A stretch of DNA of 55,353 bases, from contig JAOAUC010000036.1 of NCBI GenBank assembly GCA_030157785.1, positions 1-55,353 of the forward strand, in the 5' to 3' direction. The notes beneath the pieces were generated by a model. The model was given only the letters and a program-made list of their open reading frames with translations, did no database searches and was not told the DNA's origin. Both the position numbers and the translations under genes were made by a program. This stretch comes from Zoogloea oleivorans. GTDB lineage: Bacteria; Pseudomonadota; Gammaproteobacteria; Burkholderiales; Rhodocyclaceae. Of the stretch, positions 24,535 to 33,204 are shown in pieces (positions within the stretch are counted from its first letter, which is position 1; each line of letters opens with the position of its first letter).

Positions 24535-26871
24535 ATGTCACTCAGCCTTGCCCCGCGCTTTCGCCTCCTCCGCTACGGTCTGGCCGCGCTGTTGCTGGCG
24601 CTGCTGATCGCCGACCGGCTCTTCCCGCCGCCGCTGCCCGGCCGCGATTCGCCCCGCGCGCTGCTCATCGTCGCCCGCGACGGCACGCCGCTACGCGCCT
24701 TCCCCGACCGCAACCACGTGTGGCGTCACCCGGTCACGCTGGACGAGGTCTCGCCCCTCTACCGCGAAGCCCTGCTGCGCTACGAAGACCGCTACTTCCG
24801 CTGGCATCCGGGGGTCAATCCCTTCTCCCTGCTGCGTGCTGCCGGTCAGTGGGCGACAAGCGGCCGCGTCGTCTCCGGTGGCTCGACCCTCACCATGCAG
24901 GTCGCCCGCGTGCTGGAACCCACACCGCGCACCCTCGCCGGCAAAACACGCCAGATCCTGCGCGCCCTGCAGCTCGAAGCGCGCCTGTCGAAAGACGAAA
25001 TCCTCACCCTGTACCTGAACTATGCCCCGATGGGCGGTGTACTCGAAGGCGTCGAAGCCGCCAGCCGCGCCTACCTTGGCAAGCCGGCCCGCCGTCTGAC
25101 CCACGCCGAAGCGGCGCTGCTGGTGGTGCTGCCCCAGGCGCCGTCGCTGCTGCGGCCCGATCGTCACCCCGTCGCCGCCCGCACGGCCCGCAACAAGGTC
25201 ATCCAGCGCATGCACGGCAGCTGGTCCGGGGCCGACATCACCGACGCCCTGCAGGAACCTGCCTACGCCCAAACCCTGCGCGAACCACTGCTCGCCCCGC
25301 TGCTCGCCGAACGCCTGAAAAAGACCGCCGCCGGCCGCCCGCGCATCGACACCACCCTCGATCCGCAAGCCCAGCAAACCGTCGAACTACTGCTCGCCGA
25401 CCGCCTCGGCGCGCTGCCGCCGCGGGTCTCGATGGCGGCACTGGTGGTCGATAACGCGACCCTCGAAGTGCGTGCCTACGCCGGCTCTGCGGATTTCACC
25501 GACAAGGAACGCTTCAGCCACGTGGACATGGTGCGGGCCCAGCGCTCGCCCGGCTCCACGCTCAAACCCTTCCTCTACGGCCTGGCCCTCGACGAGGGCC
25601 TGATCCATTCCGAATCCCTGCTGGCCGACGTACCCCAATCCTTCGCCGGCTACCAGCCGGGCAACTTCCAGCAGTCCTTCCACGGCCCGGTCAGCGTTTC
25701 CGAAGCCCTCACCAAGTCCCTCAACGTGCCGGCGGTGGAAGTGCTTGACCACCTCGACCCGGTACGCTTCGTGTCGCTGCTGCGACGGGGCGGGCTGAAG
25801 CTGGAATTTCCGAAGGGTGGCGAGCCCAATCTGGCGGTGATCCTCGGCGGCGCCAGCACCAGCCTCGAACAGCTGGTTGGCGCCTACACCGCCTTCGCCC
25901 GTCAGGGCCTCGCCGGCAAACCCCGCTACACGCCGGACGCCCCCCTGGAAGAGCAGCGCATGCTCTCTGCCGGGGCGGCCTTCATCATTCGCGACTTGCT
26001 GGAATCCGGCGGCCCGATGGGGCGGGCGGTGGAAAGCGGCGCCGGCATCCGCCGCGGCATTGCCTGGAAGACCGGCACCAGCTTCGGTTTCCGGGATGCG
26101 TGGTCGGTGGGCGTATCCGACCGCTTCACCATCGGGGTATGGATCGGACGGCCGGACGGCACGCCGAATCCGGGCTTCTTCGGCGCCAATATCGCCGCGC
26201 CACTGCTGGTCGATTTGTTCAATTCCCTCGACGCCGGCCCTCCGGGCCGGCGGACACCCCCGCCAAACGTGAAACAGGAACGCATCTGCTGGCCCCTCGG
26301 CACCCGCGCCAGCCACGAGGACATCAGCTTGTGCCAGCAAAGCCGGCTGGCGTGGACCCTCAACGACGCAGCTCCGCCCACCTTTCCCGACCGTCTGCGC
26401 GGCGGCGAGCCCCGCTACGAAATCCAGATCGCCACCGACAGCCACCTGCGCGCCCGCGCCGACTGCCATGCCGGCCCCCTCGCCACGCGGTCAATGGCGC
26501 GCTGGCCGGCAGTGCTGGAGCCCTGGCTCGGCGAGGATTTGCACCAGCACGCACTACCGCCAGCCTGGGTCGCATCCTGTGCCGGACAGGCCCGCCCGGA
26601 GAGCGGCCTGAAAATCGTTGGCGCCAGCAATGGAGAAATCCTCCGTCGCCCCGCAGGCGGCGATGCCCCCCTGCTGCACCTGGAGGTGCGTGGCCAGGCT
26701 GGCGGGCCTGGTCCGGGGGGGGAGGTGGTGTGGCTGCTCAACGGACGCCCCAGCGCCCGTCTGGCGGCCGGCAAGGGCTTCACGCAACGCCTCGCCGAGC
26801 CCGGACGCTACGACATCACGGTGCTCGACGATAGCGGCCGCTACGACCGCATCAGCCTCAGCGTGCGCTGA
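24535..26871 (+). CDS. pbpC: penicillin-binding protein 1C (bifunctional glycosyltransferase/transpeptidase)
   Basis: 778 residues, E. coli PbpC-like. A single N-terminal membrane anchor (about 12-30) is followed by the GT51 glycosyltransferase domain with catalytic Glu84 in RYEDRYFRWHPGVN. The transpeptidase domain carries the active-site Ser341 in S-T-L-K344, the SLN triad (TKSLNVP) and the KTGTS motif at 512-516. The last ~100 residues form the PBP1C C-terminal domain (BiPBP_C, Pro/Gly-rich with WLLNGRPSARL). It polymerises and crosslinks glycan strands in the periplasm. It is co-transcribed with the macroglobulin gene. The 3' end overlaps the convergent aminotransferase gene by 14 bp (26858-26871). 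Confidence 0.95.
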   Translation: MSLSLAPRFRLLRYGLAALLLALLIADRLFPPPLPGRDSPRALLIVARDGTPLRAFPDRNHVWRHPVTLDEVSPLYREALLRYEDRYFRWHPGVNPFSLLRAAGQWATSGRVVSGGSTLTMQVARVLEPTPRTLAGKTRQILRALQLEARLSKDEILTLYLNYAPMGGVLEGVEAASRAYLGKPARRLTHAEAALLVVLPQAPSLLRPDRHPVAARTARNKVIQRMHGSWSGADITDALQEPAYAQTLREPLLAPLLAERLKKTAAGRPRIDTTLDPQAQQTVELLLADRLGALPPRVSMAALVVDNATLEVRAYAGSADFTDKERFSHVDMVRAQRSPGSTLKPFLYGLALDEGLIHSESLLADVPQSFAGYQPGNFQQSFHGPVSVSEALTKSLNVPAVEVLDHLDPVRFVSLLRRGGLKLEFPKGGEPNLAVILGGASTSLEQLVGAYTAFARQGLAGKPRYTPDAPLEEQRMLSAGAAFIIRDLLESGGPMGRAVESGAGIRRGIAWKTGTSFGFRDAWSVGVSDRFTIGVWIGRPDGTPNPGFFGANIAAPLLVDLFNSLDAGPPGRRTPPPNVKQERICWPLGTRASHEDISLCQQSRLAWTLNDAAPPTFPDRLRGGEPRYEIQIATDSHLRARADCHAGPLATRSMARWPAVLEPWLGEDLHQHALPPAWVASCAGQARPESGLKIVGASNGEILRRPAGGDAPLLHLEVRGQAGGPGPGGEVVWLLNGRPSARLAAGKGFTQRLAEPGRYDITVLDDSGRYDRISLSVR

Positions 26872-27994
26872 TTACCGTCTTCAGCGCCGCCAGGCACAGG
26901 GCAATATTGGCCTGCCGACTCGAATGGCCCATCAGGCCGATACGCCACACCTTGCCAGCCAGAACACCCAGTCCGGCACCGATTTCCAGACCGAATTCCT
27001 GCAGCAGGCGCGTACGCGCCGCCGCTTCGTCAATGCCTTCCGGCACCCACACGGTATTGAGCTGGGGCAGACGGGCATCTTCGCGCACCACGAAATTCAG
27101 GCCGAGGGCTTCCAGACCGGCACGCAATTGCAGGTGGTTGTCGCGATGGCGCTGCCAGGCGGCTTCGAGGCCTTCTTCGGCAAGCATCACCAGGGATTCG
27201 TGCAGGCCGTACAGCGGATTGACCGGCGCCGTGTGGTGATAGGTACGCTTGGCGCCGCTCCAGTAGCCAAGCACCAGGCTCAAATCCTGAAACCAGCTCG
27301 GGCAGGGCGTCTTGCGGGCGCGGATGCGTTCGACGGCGGCCGGCGAAAAGCTTACCGGTGACAGGCCGGGGGTGCTCGACAGGCACTTCTGACTGCCCGA
27401 ATAGGCCGCATCGATACCCCACGCGTCGAGCAAAACCGGCACGCCGCCGAGGGAAGTCACGCAGTCCATGATCGTCAATGCGCCGTAACGACGGGCGATC
27501 GCCGCCAGCGTGGCTGCATCGGACAGGGCGCCGGTGGAGGTTTCGGCGTGCACGAAGGCAAACAAGGCAGCATCCAGATTGGCGGCAAAGGCTTCTTCGA
27601 CCTTGGCCGGATCGACCGGCGCGCCCCACGGATCTTCGACGATCACCGGCACACCGCCAGCACGACGCACGTTCTCGGCCATGCGCTGGCCAAACACGCC
27701 GTTGATGCACACGATGACCTTGTCGCCGGGGCTGACGAGGTTCACAAAACAGGTTTCCATGCCCACCGAGCCGGGTGCGGACACCGGGAAAGTCAGCTCG
27801 TTTTCAGTCTGGAAAGCGTAGCGGAGCAGGCTTTTCAGCTCGTCCATCATGCCGACAAAGGCCGGATCGAGATGGCCGACGGTGGGCCGCGCCATGGCGG
27901 ACAGCACCCGCGGCGGCACATCGGACGGGCCGGGCCCCATCAGGGTACGGACCGGCGGCTGGAACGAACGGATCTCGGGGCGTGCGACCTTCAT
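26858..27994 (-). CDS. class V aminotransferase, alanine/serine-glyoxylate aminotransferase type
   Basis: 378 residues, ATG at 27994 with GGAGATACC just before it. A PLP fold-type I, class V protein: the start [14 protein letters not shown], the block [10 protein letters not shown], Asp in [13 protein letters not shown] and the Schiff-base Lys in [15 protein letters not shown] are characteristic of alanine--glyoxylate and serine--glyoxylate aminotransferases (also close to purine-catabolism ureidoglycine aminotransferase). The likely reaction is transamination between Ala or Ser and glyoxylate. Which amino donor is used cannot be told. The neighbour 28016-28489 is a DUF1857-like protein 21 bp upstream on the same strand, suggesting one transcript. 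Confidence 0.88.
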   Translation of the reverse strand: MKVARPEIRSFQPPVRTLMGPGPSDVPPRVLSAMARPTVGHLDPAFVGMMDELKSLLRYAFQTENELTFPVSAPGSVGMETCFVNLVSPGDKVIVCINGVFGQRMAENVRRAGGVPVIVEDPWGAPVDPAKVEEAFAANLDAALFAFVHAETSTGALSDAATLAAIARRYGALTIMDCVTSLGGVPVLLDAWGIDAAYSGSQKCLSSTPGLSPVSFSPAAVERIRARKTPCPSWFQDLSLVLGYWSGAKRTYHHTAPVNPLYGLHESLVMLAEEGLEAAWQRHRDNHLQLRAGLEALGLNFVVREDARLPQLNTVWVPEGIDEAAARTRLLQEFGLEIGAGLGVLAGKVWRIGLMGHSSRQANIALCLAALKTVISAR

Positions 27995-28015
27995 GGTATC
28001 TCCTTGTTTTTTTGG

Positions 28016-28489
28016 CTATTGCGGGCGGCCGTTGGCCGCGATCGTGCGGATGATGCGGACCGTATCCACGTCCGATTCCCGGTACGCCGCCTTGACGAAT
28101 TCCGACACCTGGAGCCCTTCGCCAGCAGTCATGCCGTCGGGCAGGGACGTTGAGTACGTGAAGCGCAGGTAGAGGCTGTGCGGGTCGGGCTGCTCGATGC
28201 GGATGGTGAGCTTGCCGCCGGCGTGCTCGGCATTGGCCGCCGACTCGAAACACACCCACTCGTGACGCACGAAGCTGACCGTGTCGCGGATATGCGCACT
28301 GCCGAAATGGAGCGCGCGCTCCACGCGCTCGTGGCTGCGCGACAGAATTTCGCAACGTTCCAGCCCGGGCAGGAACACGCAGGGCTCCTCCACCCGGTAC
28401 ATCAGGCCGTCCCAAACCTGCTCCAGCGTCAGGGGCTCGATGAAGGCGTTGAGCGGATCGTTGATCGCAATCAGGTGTTCGAAGTGCAA
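28016..28489 (-). CDS. SRPBCC/AtaL-like protein (DUF1857 family)
   Basis: 157 residues. The start is a TTG at 28489 with GGAG 6 bases upstream; the opening [19 protein letters not shown] is a strong family match, so this position is likely correct. The rest fits the DUF1857/AtaL-like branch of the START/SRPBCC helix-grip fold ([14 protein letters not shown], then [15 protein letters not shown]), whose hydrophobic cavity binds small ligands. Function is unknown; fungal relatives lie in secondary-metabolite clusters. It is cotranscribed with an aminotransferase and lies 28 bp after a DMT exporter. Confidence 0.8.
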   Translation of the reverse strand: MHFEHLIAINDPLNAFIEPLTLEQVWDGLMYRVEEPCVFLPGLERCEILSRSHERVERALHFGSAHIRDTVSFVRHEWVCFESAANAEHAGGKLTIRIEQPDPHSLYLRFTYSTSLPDGMTAGEGLQVSEFVKAAYRESDVDTVRIIRTIAANGRPQ

Positions 28490-28517
28490 GGGCGGCTCCG
28501 GAAGTCAGGCGCGGAGT

Positions 28518-29423
28518 TTAGCGGTTCTTGAAACCCGTCGTCAGCCAGATACCGGCAAGAATCAGCGCGATTCCCGAAAAATGATAGAGCCGCGGCACCT
28601 CGCCGAGGAACAGCGTGGCCAGGATCGTGCTGAAAGCCGGCATCAGATGGATGAACAGCCCGGCCTTCGAGGCACCGACTTCGGCCACTGCCCGGTTGTA
28701 GAAAACATAGCCGAGAAAGGCCGGAAAGATCCCGGTGTAAGCCACTCCGGCCAGCGCTGCCGGACTCAGATGCAGCTGCGCACCACCGGCCAGTTCCAGC
28801 CAGCTGAGAGGCGCCAGTACTGCCAGACCGATCACGGTCAGGGTTGCCAGCAGGGCCATCGGGTGCACGCCCGCCGGACGCCACTTGAGGCCAAGGGTGT
28901 ACAGCGCCCACGACAGCACCGCCGCCAGCATCCACAAATCGCCCACATTCAGGCTCAAACCAGCCAGGACGGCCGGATCGCCGCGGCTGACGATGGTCAT
29001 GACGCCGATGAAGGACACCGCTACGCCGACCGACTCCACCCGCGTAGCCCGGTGCCCGAGGCACCAGGAGATGGCAATGATCGCAATCGGAATGAAGGAG
29101 TTCAGCAGTGCCGCATTCGTTGCCGTGGTGTGAACCAGCGCCAGGTAGGCCAGCGTGTTGTAAGCGCCTACGCCCAGCACACCGAGGACCAGCAGGATGC
29201 CCCACTTGCCGGCATCAAGCCCGCGCAGGGTATGCCGGTGCGGCCAGGCAAAGGGCAGCGTCAGCAGCAGCGCCAGGGTCCAGCGACCGAAAGCCAGGCT
29301 CATGGGTGGCACCGCTTCACGCAGTCCGCGTCCCACCACCATGTTGCCGGACCAGAACAGAACGGTGAGGGTCAGCAGCAGGTAAGGGTGGGTCAGTACC
29401 CGGGGAAATCGACGGTCGGACAT
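28518..29423 (-). CDS. EamA/DMT-family transporter
   Basis: 301 residues, ATG at 29423, with about ten helices in two EamA repeats: FWSGNMVVGRGLREAVPPM at the start and, in the second half, AGVAYTGIFPAFLGYVFYN followed by HLMPAFSTILATLFLGE. These are the hallmarks of the 10-TMS drug/metabolite exporters. Substrate unknown. It shares the same family as the protein at 13385-14317 but is clearly distinct in sequence. It is the first of three minus-strand genes (DMT, DUF1857, aminotransferase) with gaps of 21-28 bp. The upstream side is the 776-bp AT-rich region with DnaA boxes. Confidence 0.87.
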   Translation of the reverse strand: MSDRRFPRVLTHPYLLLTLTVLFWSGNMVVGRGLREAVPPMSLAFGRWTLALLLTLPFAWPHRHTLRGLDAGKWGILLVLGVLGVGAYNTLAYLALVHTTATNAALLNSFIPIAIIAISWCLGHRATRVESVGVAVSFIGVMTIVSRGDPAVLAGLSLNVGDLWMLAAVLSWALYTLGLKWRPAGVHPMALLATLTVIGLAVLAPLSWLELAGGAQLHLSPAALAGVAYTGIFPAFLGYVFYNRAVAEVGASKAGLFIHLMPAFSTILATLFLGEVPRLYHFSGIALILAGIWLTTGFKNR

Positions 29424-29571
29424 GAAGTGACATGCCTGCAGACAGGACGGATCCGGATTATGGGGGAGGTCTGTGGAGTCTGGTCTAGGGATGAACCCTT
29501 ACGGTTTGGTCTTTCCTGCTGAAGACTGCTTTTGGGGAAAAGTGGTGAGGAGGTTTGTTCTTATGTTTTTG

Positions 29572-29646
29572 TTTATATATATAAGACTATGTTAACTGTG
29601 TACAGGCCTTTTCTGTGGATAAGCCTGTAAACCCCATTTTTTTCAA
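29572..29646 (+). repeat. origin-like module, copy A
   Basis: First copy of a ~75-bp composite direct repeat: TTTATATATATAAG, GTTAAC (29591), TGTGGATAAG (29614) and a closing ATTTTTTTCAA run (29637-29646). The second copy is at 29948-30024, 376 bp downstream and in the same order and direction. Confidence 0.65.
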
Positions 29647-29947
29647 TGATATGAGGGCAGGAAAAAGCTCTGGACAGAGGGGGGATCAAGAGGGGGACAG
29701 ATTGGGGAGCGATTCTGGCTCTTCCCTGTTTACCTGCTTTGTCCACAATTTCTGCGGAAGTTAACAGCCCTGTTGTGCACAGGTGGGCGTCAAAACCGGG
29801 TTTTAGAGGGGGCTTCATTCACCACTTCAATCGCTTCCGATTGAGGCCGATGAAGTTGGGCAGATCGGTTTCTCGAGGGGTTCAAGTCTTGGCAGGTACT
29901 GCTGTTTTCCGTTTCCAAGCATGTAGGGGTTTGTTTACTGTTTTTTC

Positions 29948-30024
29948 TTTATATATAAATACTGTTAACGTTTACGCTCGGCTGTTTTCTGTGGATAAGT
30001 ACTTAAAACCTATTTTTTTCAAAA
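29948..30024 (+). repeat. origin-like module, copy B
   Basis: Second copy of the composite: TTTATATATAAAT, GTTAAC (29964), TTTTCTGTGGATAAG (29985-29999) and ATTTTTTTCAAAA (30012-30024). Element order matches copy A, with spacing between GTTAAC and the DnaA box 26 bp here versus 23 bp in copy A. The blocks shared between copies are short and well conserved while the spacers differ, as expected for protein-binding sites. Confidence 0.65.
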
Positions 30025-30199
30025 AGTTATCCGGTTCATAAAGCTGTCTGCAAGACCCTGCATCCAGTGTGGAGGGATTGTTGAGCAATTTTTGCCTCGC
30101 TTCATCGAAGCGCTTTGTGCACAATCCGTTCGCCTTCTTTTCCCGGTTTATCCCCAAGTTTTGTCCGCTCCTCCGCAGACCTCAGACGTTTCCGTTCCT

Positions 30200-31321
30200 G
30201 TGCCGTCCCGGTGGGACCTTTTTTGCGTTGTAGTGGATAACTTTGGCGATATCGGCGTGTGCTGGCGTCTGGCGCGGCAACTGGCGGTAGAGCACGGAAT
30301 AGCCGTCCGTCTGTGGGTGGATGACCTGAAAAGCACGCGCCGCCTGATCCCGTCCCTGGATCCGGGGAAGGCCTGCCAACACATCGATGGCGTGGAGATC
30401 CGCCAGTGGAGCGACCCCTTGCCGGCGGTGGCGCCTGGGGAGGTCGTGATTGCCGCCTTTGCGTGCCCCCTGCCGGAGTCTTTCCTGGCGGCCATGGCTG
30501 GGCCGAAGCCGCTGTGGATCAATCTCGAATACCTGAGTGCCGAAGACTGGGTGAGCGGCTGCCACCGCATGCCGTCCCCCCATCCGCGTCTGCCGCTGAC
30601 CCAGCATTTTTTCTTTCCCGGGCTGGATGCCAGCACTGGCGGTCTGATCCGTGAGGCCGACTACGCCACGCGTCGGGCGGCCTTTGTGCCGGAAGTCTTT
30701 TGGGAGGCCCTCGATCTGGCGTCGCCCGAACCCGGCGAATTGCGGATTTCACTGTTTTCCTACGAAAACCCTGGTTTGCCGGAGCTCCTCAAAGCGTGGT
30801 GGGAGAGCCCATTTCCGGTTACCTGCCTGGTCCCGGAAGGGCGGGTGCTGCCCGGGCTGGCAGCGGAATTCGGGGTCAGCGGACTGCGTGCGGGAGATCG
30901 CCTGATCCGCGACAGCCTTACCGTGCGGGTGCTGCCCTTCGTCGAGCAGGCCCGTTACGACGAGCTGTTGTGGGCCTGCAATCTCAATTTCGTTCGCGGG
31001 GAGGATTCCTTCGTCCGCGCCCAGTGGGCCGAACAGCCCTTCGTATGGCACATCTACGTCCAGCAGGAAGACGCTCACCTGGAAAAACTGGAGGCTTTCC
31101 TCGGCCGTTACCGGATCGGTCTTGGCCCGGATGTGGCCCGTGCGCTGACGGATTTCTGGCTGGCCTGGAACCGGGGCGAGGGGGTTGGCGCTGCCTGGCC
31201 GGCCTTCCTGGAGGCCTTGCCCTTCCTTGCAGCCCATGGACCGGACTGGTCGGCGCACCTGCAGCAAGTCGATGACCTTGCCGCACAGCTGGTGCAGTTT
31301 GGTAAAGTTGAGATAGAATAA
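30200..31321 (+). CDS. earP: EF-P arginine rhamnosyltransferase EarP
   Basis: 373 residues. The start is the GTG at 30200: with this start the catalytic Asp residues fall at D13 and D17 (VVVDNFGDIGVCWRLARQLA, given as two blocks), exactly as reported for Pseudomonas EarP; the upstream reading to a TTG at 30092 adds an unrelated tail. EarP is a GT-B glycosyltransferase that transfers rhamnose from dTDP-beta-L-rhamnose to Arg32 of EF-P. Other family marks are NLEYLSAEDWVSGCHRMPS and the nucleotide-binding NFVRGEDSFVRAQWAEQP with Glu268. It is followed 57 bp later by its target gene efp. No clear ribosome site before the GTG. Confidence 0.94.
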   Translation: MPSRWDLFCVVVDNFGDIGVCWRLARQLAVEHGIAVRLWVDDLKSTRRLIPSLDPGKACQHIDGVEIRQWSDPLPAVAPGEVVIAAFACPLPESFLAAMAGPKPLWINLEYLSAEDWVSGCHRMPSPHPRLPLTQHFFFPGLDASTGGLIREADYATRRAAFVPEVFWEALDLASPEPGELRISLFSYENPGLPELLKAWWESPFPVTCLVPEGRVLPGLAAEFGVSGLRAGDRLIRDSLTVRVLPFVEQARYDELLWACNLNFVRGEDSFVRAQWAEQPFVWHIYVQQEDAHLEKLEAFLGRYRIGLGPDVARALTDFWLAWNRGEGVGAAWPAFLEALPFLAAHGPDWSAHLQQVDDLAAQLVQFGKVEIE

Positions 31322-31378
31322 TAAGTTACCTATTGTCCGTGGCACGTGCCGCGCAAACTTCAGCAAGCAGGAAACAGC

Positions 31379-31939
31379 ATGAAAACCGCAATGGAACTCC
31401 GCTCCGGCAACGTGATCATGGTGGGCGCCGACGCCCTCGTGGTTCAGAAGGCCGAGTACAACAAGTCCGGCCGCAATGCCGCCGTCGTCAAGATGAAGCT
31501 CAAGAACCTGCTCACGGGCGCACCGTCCGAGTCGGTTTACAAGGCTGACGACAAGTTCGAAGTCGTCGTTCTCGACAAGAAGGAAGTGACCTTCTCCTAC
31601 TTTGCCGATCCGATGTATGTGTTCATGGACGCCGACTACGAGCAATACGAAGTCGAAGCCGAAAACATGACCGACGCGCTCAAGTACCTGATCGACGGCA
31701 TGCCCTGCGAAGTCGTGTTCTACAACGGCAAGGCAATCTCCGTGGATCTGCCCACCGCTGTCGTACGCGAAGTCGAATACACCGAGCCGGCTGTCAAGGG
31801 CGACACTTCCGGCAAGGTTCTGAAGCCGGCCCGCATCCTTCCCAGCGGCTTCGAACTGTCCGTTCCGGCCTTTGTGGAAATCGGCGACAAGATCGAAATC
31901 GACACCCGTACCGACGAATACCGCGCCCGGGTGAAGTGA
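31379..31939 (+). CDS. efp: elongation factor P (Arg32 type)
   Basis: 186 residues, ATG at 31379. EF-P binds between the P and E sites of the ribosome and relieves stalling at polyproline stretches. Domain I, then two OB folds, are complete. The tip loop reads [10 protein letters not shown] with Arg32 in place of the Lys34 of E. coli, the residue that EarP rhamnosylates; the adjacent earP gene confirms this modification type. An intrinsic terminator follows at 31963. Expression is presumably constitutive. Assigned with high confidence. Confidence 0.97.
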   Translation: MKTAMELRSGNVIMVGADALVVQKAEYNKSGRNAAVVKMKLKNLLTGAPSESVYKADDKFEVVVLDKKEVTFSYFADPMYVFMDADYEQYEVEAENMTDALKYLIDGMPCEVVFYNGKAISVDLPTAVVREVEYTEPAVKGDTSGKVLKPARILPSGFELSVPAFVEIGDKIEIDTRTDEYRARVK

Positions 31940-31962
31940 TTCCGTAGCGTCAGATTTCAAGG

Positions 31963-31988
31963 AAAGGCCCCCTGGGGCCTTTTTCTTT
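31963..31988 (+). terminator. intrinsic terminator after efp
   Basis: Perfect stem AAAGGCCCC (31963-31971) with GGGGCCTTT (31974-31982), very short loop, followed by TTTCTTTTT. It ends the earP-efp unit 24 bp after the efp stop. Confidence 0.85.
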
Positions 31989-32110
31989 TTCAGTACCGGT
32001 CATCCTTCTGCGCCTCTGGTGCGTTAGGATGGCGCGCGCATACCGCATGCGGACGGATTTTCGTCCGGTTGAATCCCTTGTTTGAACAAACCCCCGCTGG
32101 AGACTTTCCG

Positions 32111-32482
32111 ATGAATACCCGTTCCCTCGCTATTGCTGCCCTGATCGCCCTTTCCCTTGCTGCCTGCTCCAAGAAGGAAGAAGTTGCTGCTCCGGCCCCG
32201 ACTCCCGTGGTAGATGCCGCCAAGGAAGCCGCCGACAAGGCTGCCGAAGCTGCCAAGCAAGCTGCCGAAGCCACCAAGGATGCCGCCAAGGACGCTGCTA
32301 CCGCGACCAAGGATGCAGCCAAGGATGCCGCTGATGCGACCAAGGACGCTGCCAAGGATGCCGTGGCTGCCGCCAAGGACGCTGCCGCCGCAACGAAGGA
32401 AGCTGGCAAGGAAGCTGTTGCCAACACCGCCGATGCCGCCAAGGAAGCTGCCGACAAGGCCAAGGCTGCTGTCGGCAAGTAA
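32111..32482 (+). CDS. lipoprotein with Lys-Asp-Ala-Ala repeats (LEA-like helix)
   Basis: 123 residues, ATG at 32111 with GGAG 8-9 bases upstream. Lipobox LAAC (Cys19) after a short signal, then a long, low-complexity amphipathic helix built of KDAAKDA/KEAADKA-type 11-mer-like repeats (residues 36-120), devoid of aromatic residues and rich in Ala, Lys, Asp, Glu, Thr. This is the composition of late-embryogenesis-abundant or histone-H1-like proteins; being lipid-anchored it would sit in the outer-membrane inner leaflet or periplasm. Possible roles are envelope spacing, desiccation protection or polymer binding. No known family beyond low-complexity similarity. It ends with an intrinsic terminator at 32503. 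Confidence 0.75.
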   Translation: MNTRSLAIAALIALSLAACSKKEEVAAPAPTPVVDAAKEAADKAAEAAKQAAEATKDAAKDAATATKDAAKDAADATKDAAKDAVAAAKDAAAATKEAGKEAVANTADAAKEAADKAKAAVGK

Positions 32483-32502
32483 TCCGGCCAGTCTGCTTTC
32501 CG

Positions 32503-32527
32503 AACCGGGCCTTGTGCCCGGTTTTTT
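32503..32527 (+). terminator. intrinsic terminator after repeat lipoprotein
   Basis: Stem AACCGGGC (32503-32510) pairs with GCCCGGTT (32516-32523), loop CTTGT, followed by a T-run. It lies 20 bp after the lipoprotein stop and only 22 bp before the yaeQ start. Confidence 0.85.
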
Positions 32528-32549
32528 GTTTTTCAGCCCGACAATCGCC

Positions 32550-33095
32550 ATGGCTCTCAAATCCACCATTTTCCGCGCCAACCTCACTGTTTCCGACCTG
32601 GACCGGGGGCATTTCGCCGAGCACATCCTGACCCTGGCCCGGCATCCCTCCGAGACCGACGAGCGGATGATGGTGCGTGTCCTCGCCTTTGCGCTGAATG
32701 CCGACGAGCGCCTGCAGTTCGGGCGCGGTATCTCCACCGTGGATGAGCCGGCCCTGTGGTTACGCGATGACACCGGTCGCGAGATCGAGTGGATCGAGGT
32801 TGGTCTGCCTGACGAACGCCTGCTGCGCCGCGCCTGTGGCCGGGCCGATCAGGTGATCGTCTTCGCCTATGGCGGCCGGGTAGTGGATATCTGGTGGCAG
32901 AAAGATGCCGCCACGCTCGGCAAGCTGGGAAATCTCAAGGTGTTTTCCCTTGCGCCGGAAGATTCCAAGGCTCTTGCCGCGCTGGCCGAGCGCAACATGG
33001 ATCTGAGCTGCACCATCCAGGACGGTCAGATCTGGTTTTCCAGCGGCGACACCACGCTCACCCTGACTTTGCGGACGGTTCACCCGCAGACGTAA
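32550..33095 (+). CDS. yaeQ: YaeQ family protein
   Basis: 181 residues, the usual YaeQ length. Start at ATG 32550 (MALKSTIFRANL). The block TLARHPSETDERMMVRVLAFAL is nearly invariant in this family (split here: TLARHPSETDERMM and VRVLAFAL). YaeQ has a PD-(D/E)xK nuclease-like fold in crystal structures and suppresses RfaH loss in E. coli when overexpressed, but its biochemical role is unsettled. It begins 22 bp after a terminator, so it needs its own promoter in the downstream end of the preceding gene or in the terminator gap. No ribosome site is obvious. Confidence 0.93.
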   Translation: MALKSTIFRANLTVSDLDRGHFAEHILTLARHPSETDERMMVRVLAFALNADERLQFGRGISTVDEPALWLRDDTGREIEWIEVGLPDERLLRRACGRADQVIVFAYGGRVVDIWWQKDAATLGKLGNLKVFSLAPEDSKALAALAERNMDLSCTIQDGQIWFSSGDTTLTLTLRTVHPQT

Positions 33096-33204
33096 TTTCC
33101 GCTTACACGGATCGATGACAAAAGCCTGCCGTACTGGCTAATAATGGCGGACCGGATCCTCATTACGAAATCCGGACTCATCGATTCCCAACCGGAGATA
33201 TCGT

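Larger units (their letters stand above)
29424..30199. other. AT-rich intergenic region with DnaA boxes, candidate replication origin
   Basis: A 776-bp gap without a convincing gene in an otherwise densely coded, GC-rich window. It contains two perfect DnaA boxes (TGTGGATAA at 29614-29622 and 29990-29998), near-matches at 29739-29747 (TTGTCCACA) and 30148-30156 (TTATCCCCA), and TTGTGCACA-like sites at 29773 and about 30115. AT tracts TTTATATATATAAG (29572) and TTTATATATAAAT (29948) could unwind. GTTAAC occurs three times (29591, 29760, 29964). Neighbouring genes point away on both sides: the DMT-DUF1857-aminotransferase unit leftward and earP-efp rightward. Against an oriC: dnaA, dnaN, gyrB and rpmH are not here, and such boxes can also regulate transcription. 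Confidence 0.5.

Noticed and set aside
22601..24541. 646-codon open frame antisense to the macroglobulin gene
   Set aside because: Same reason; typical shadow frame in GC-rich DNA.
29573..30041. Two short open frames in the AT-rich intergenic region
   Set aside because: No ribosome site, no homology, and they cross the DnaA-box repeats.
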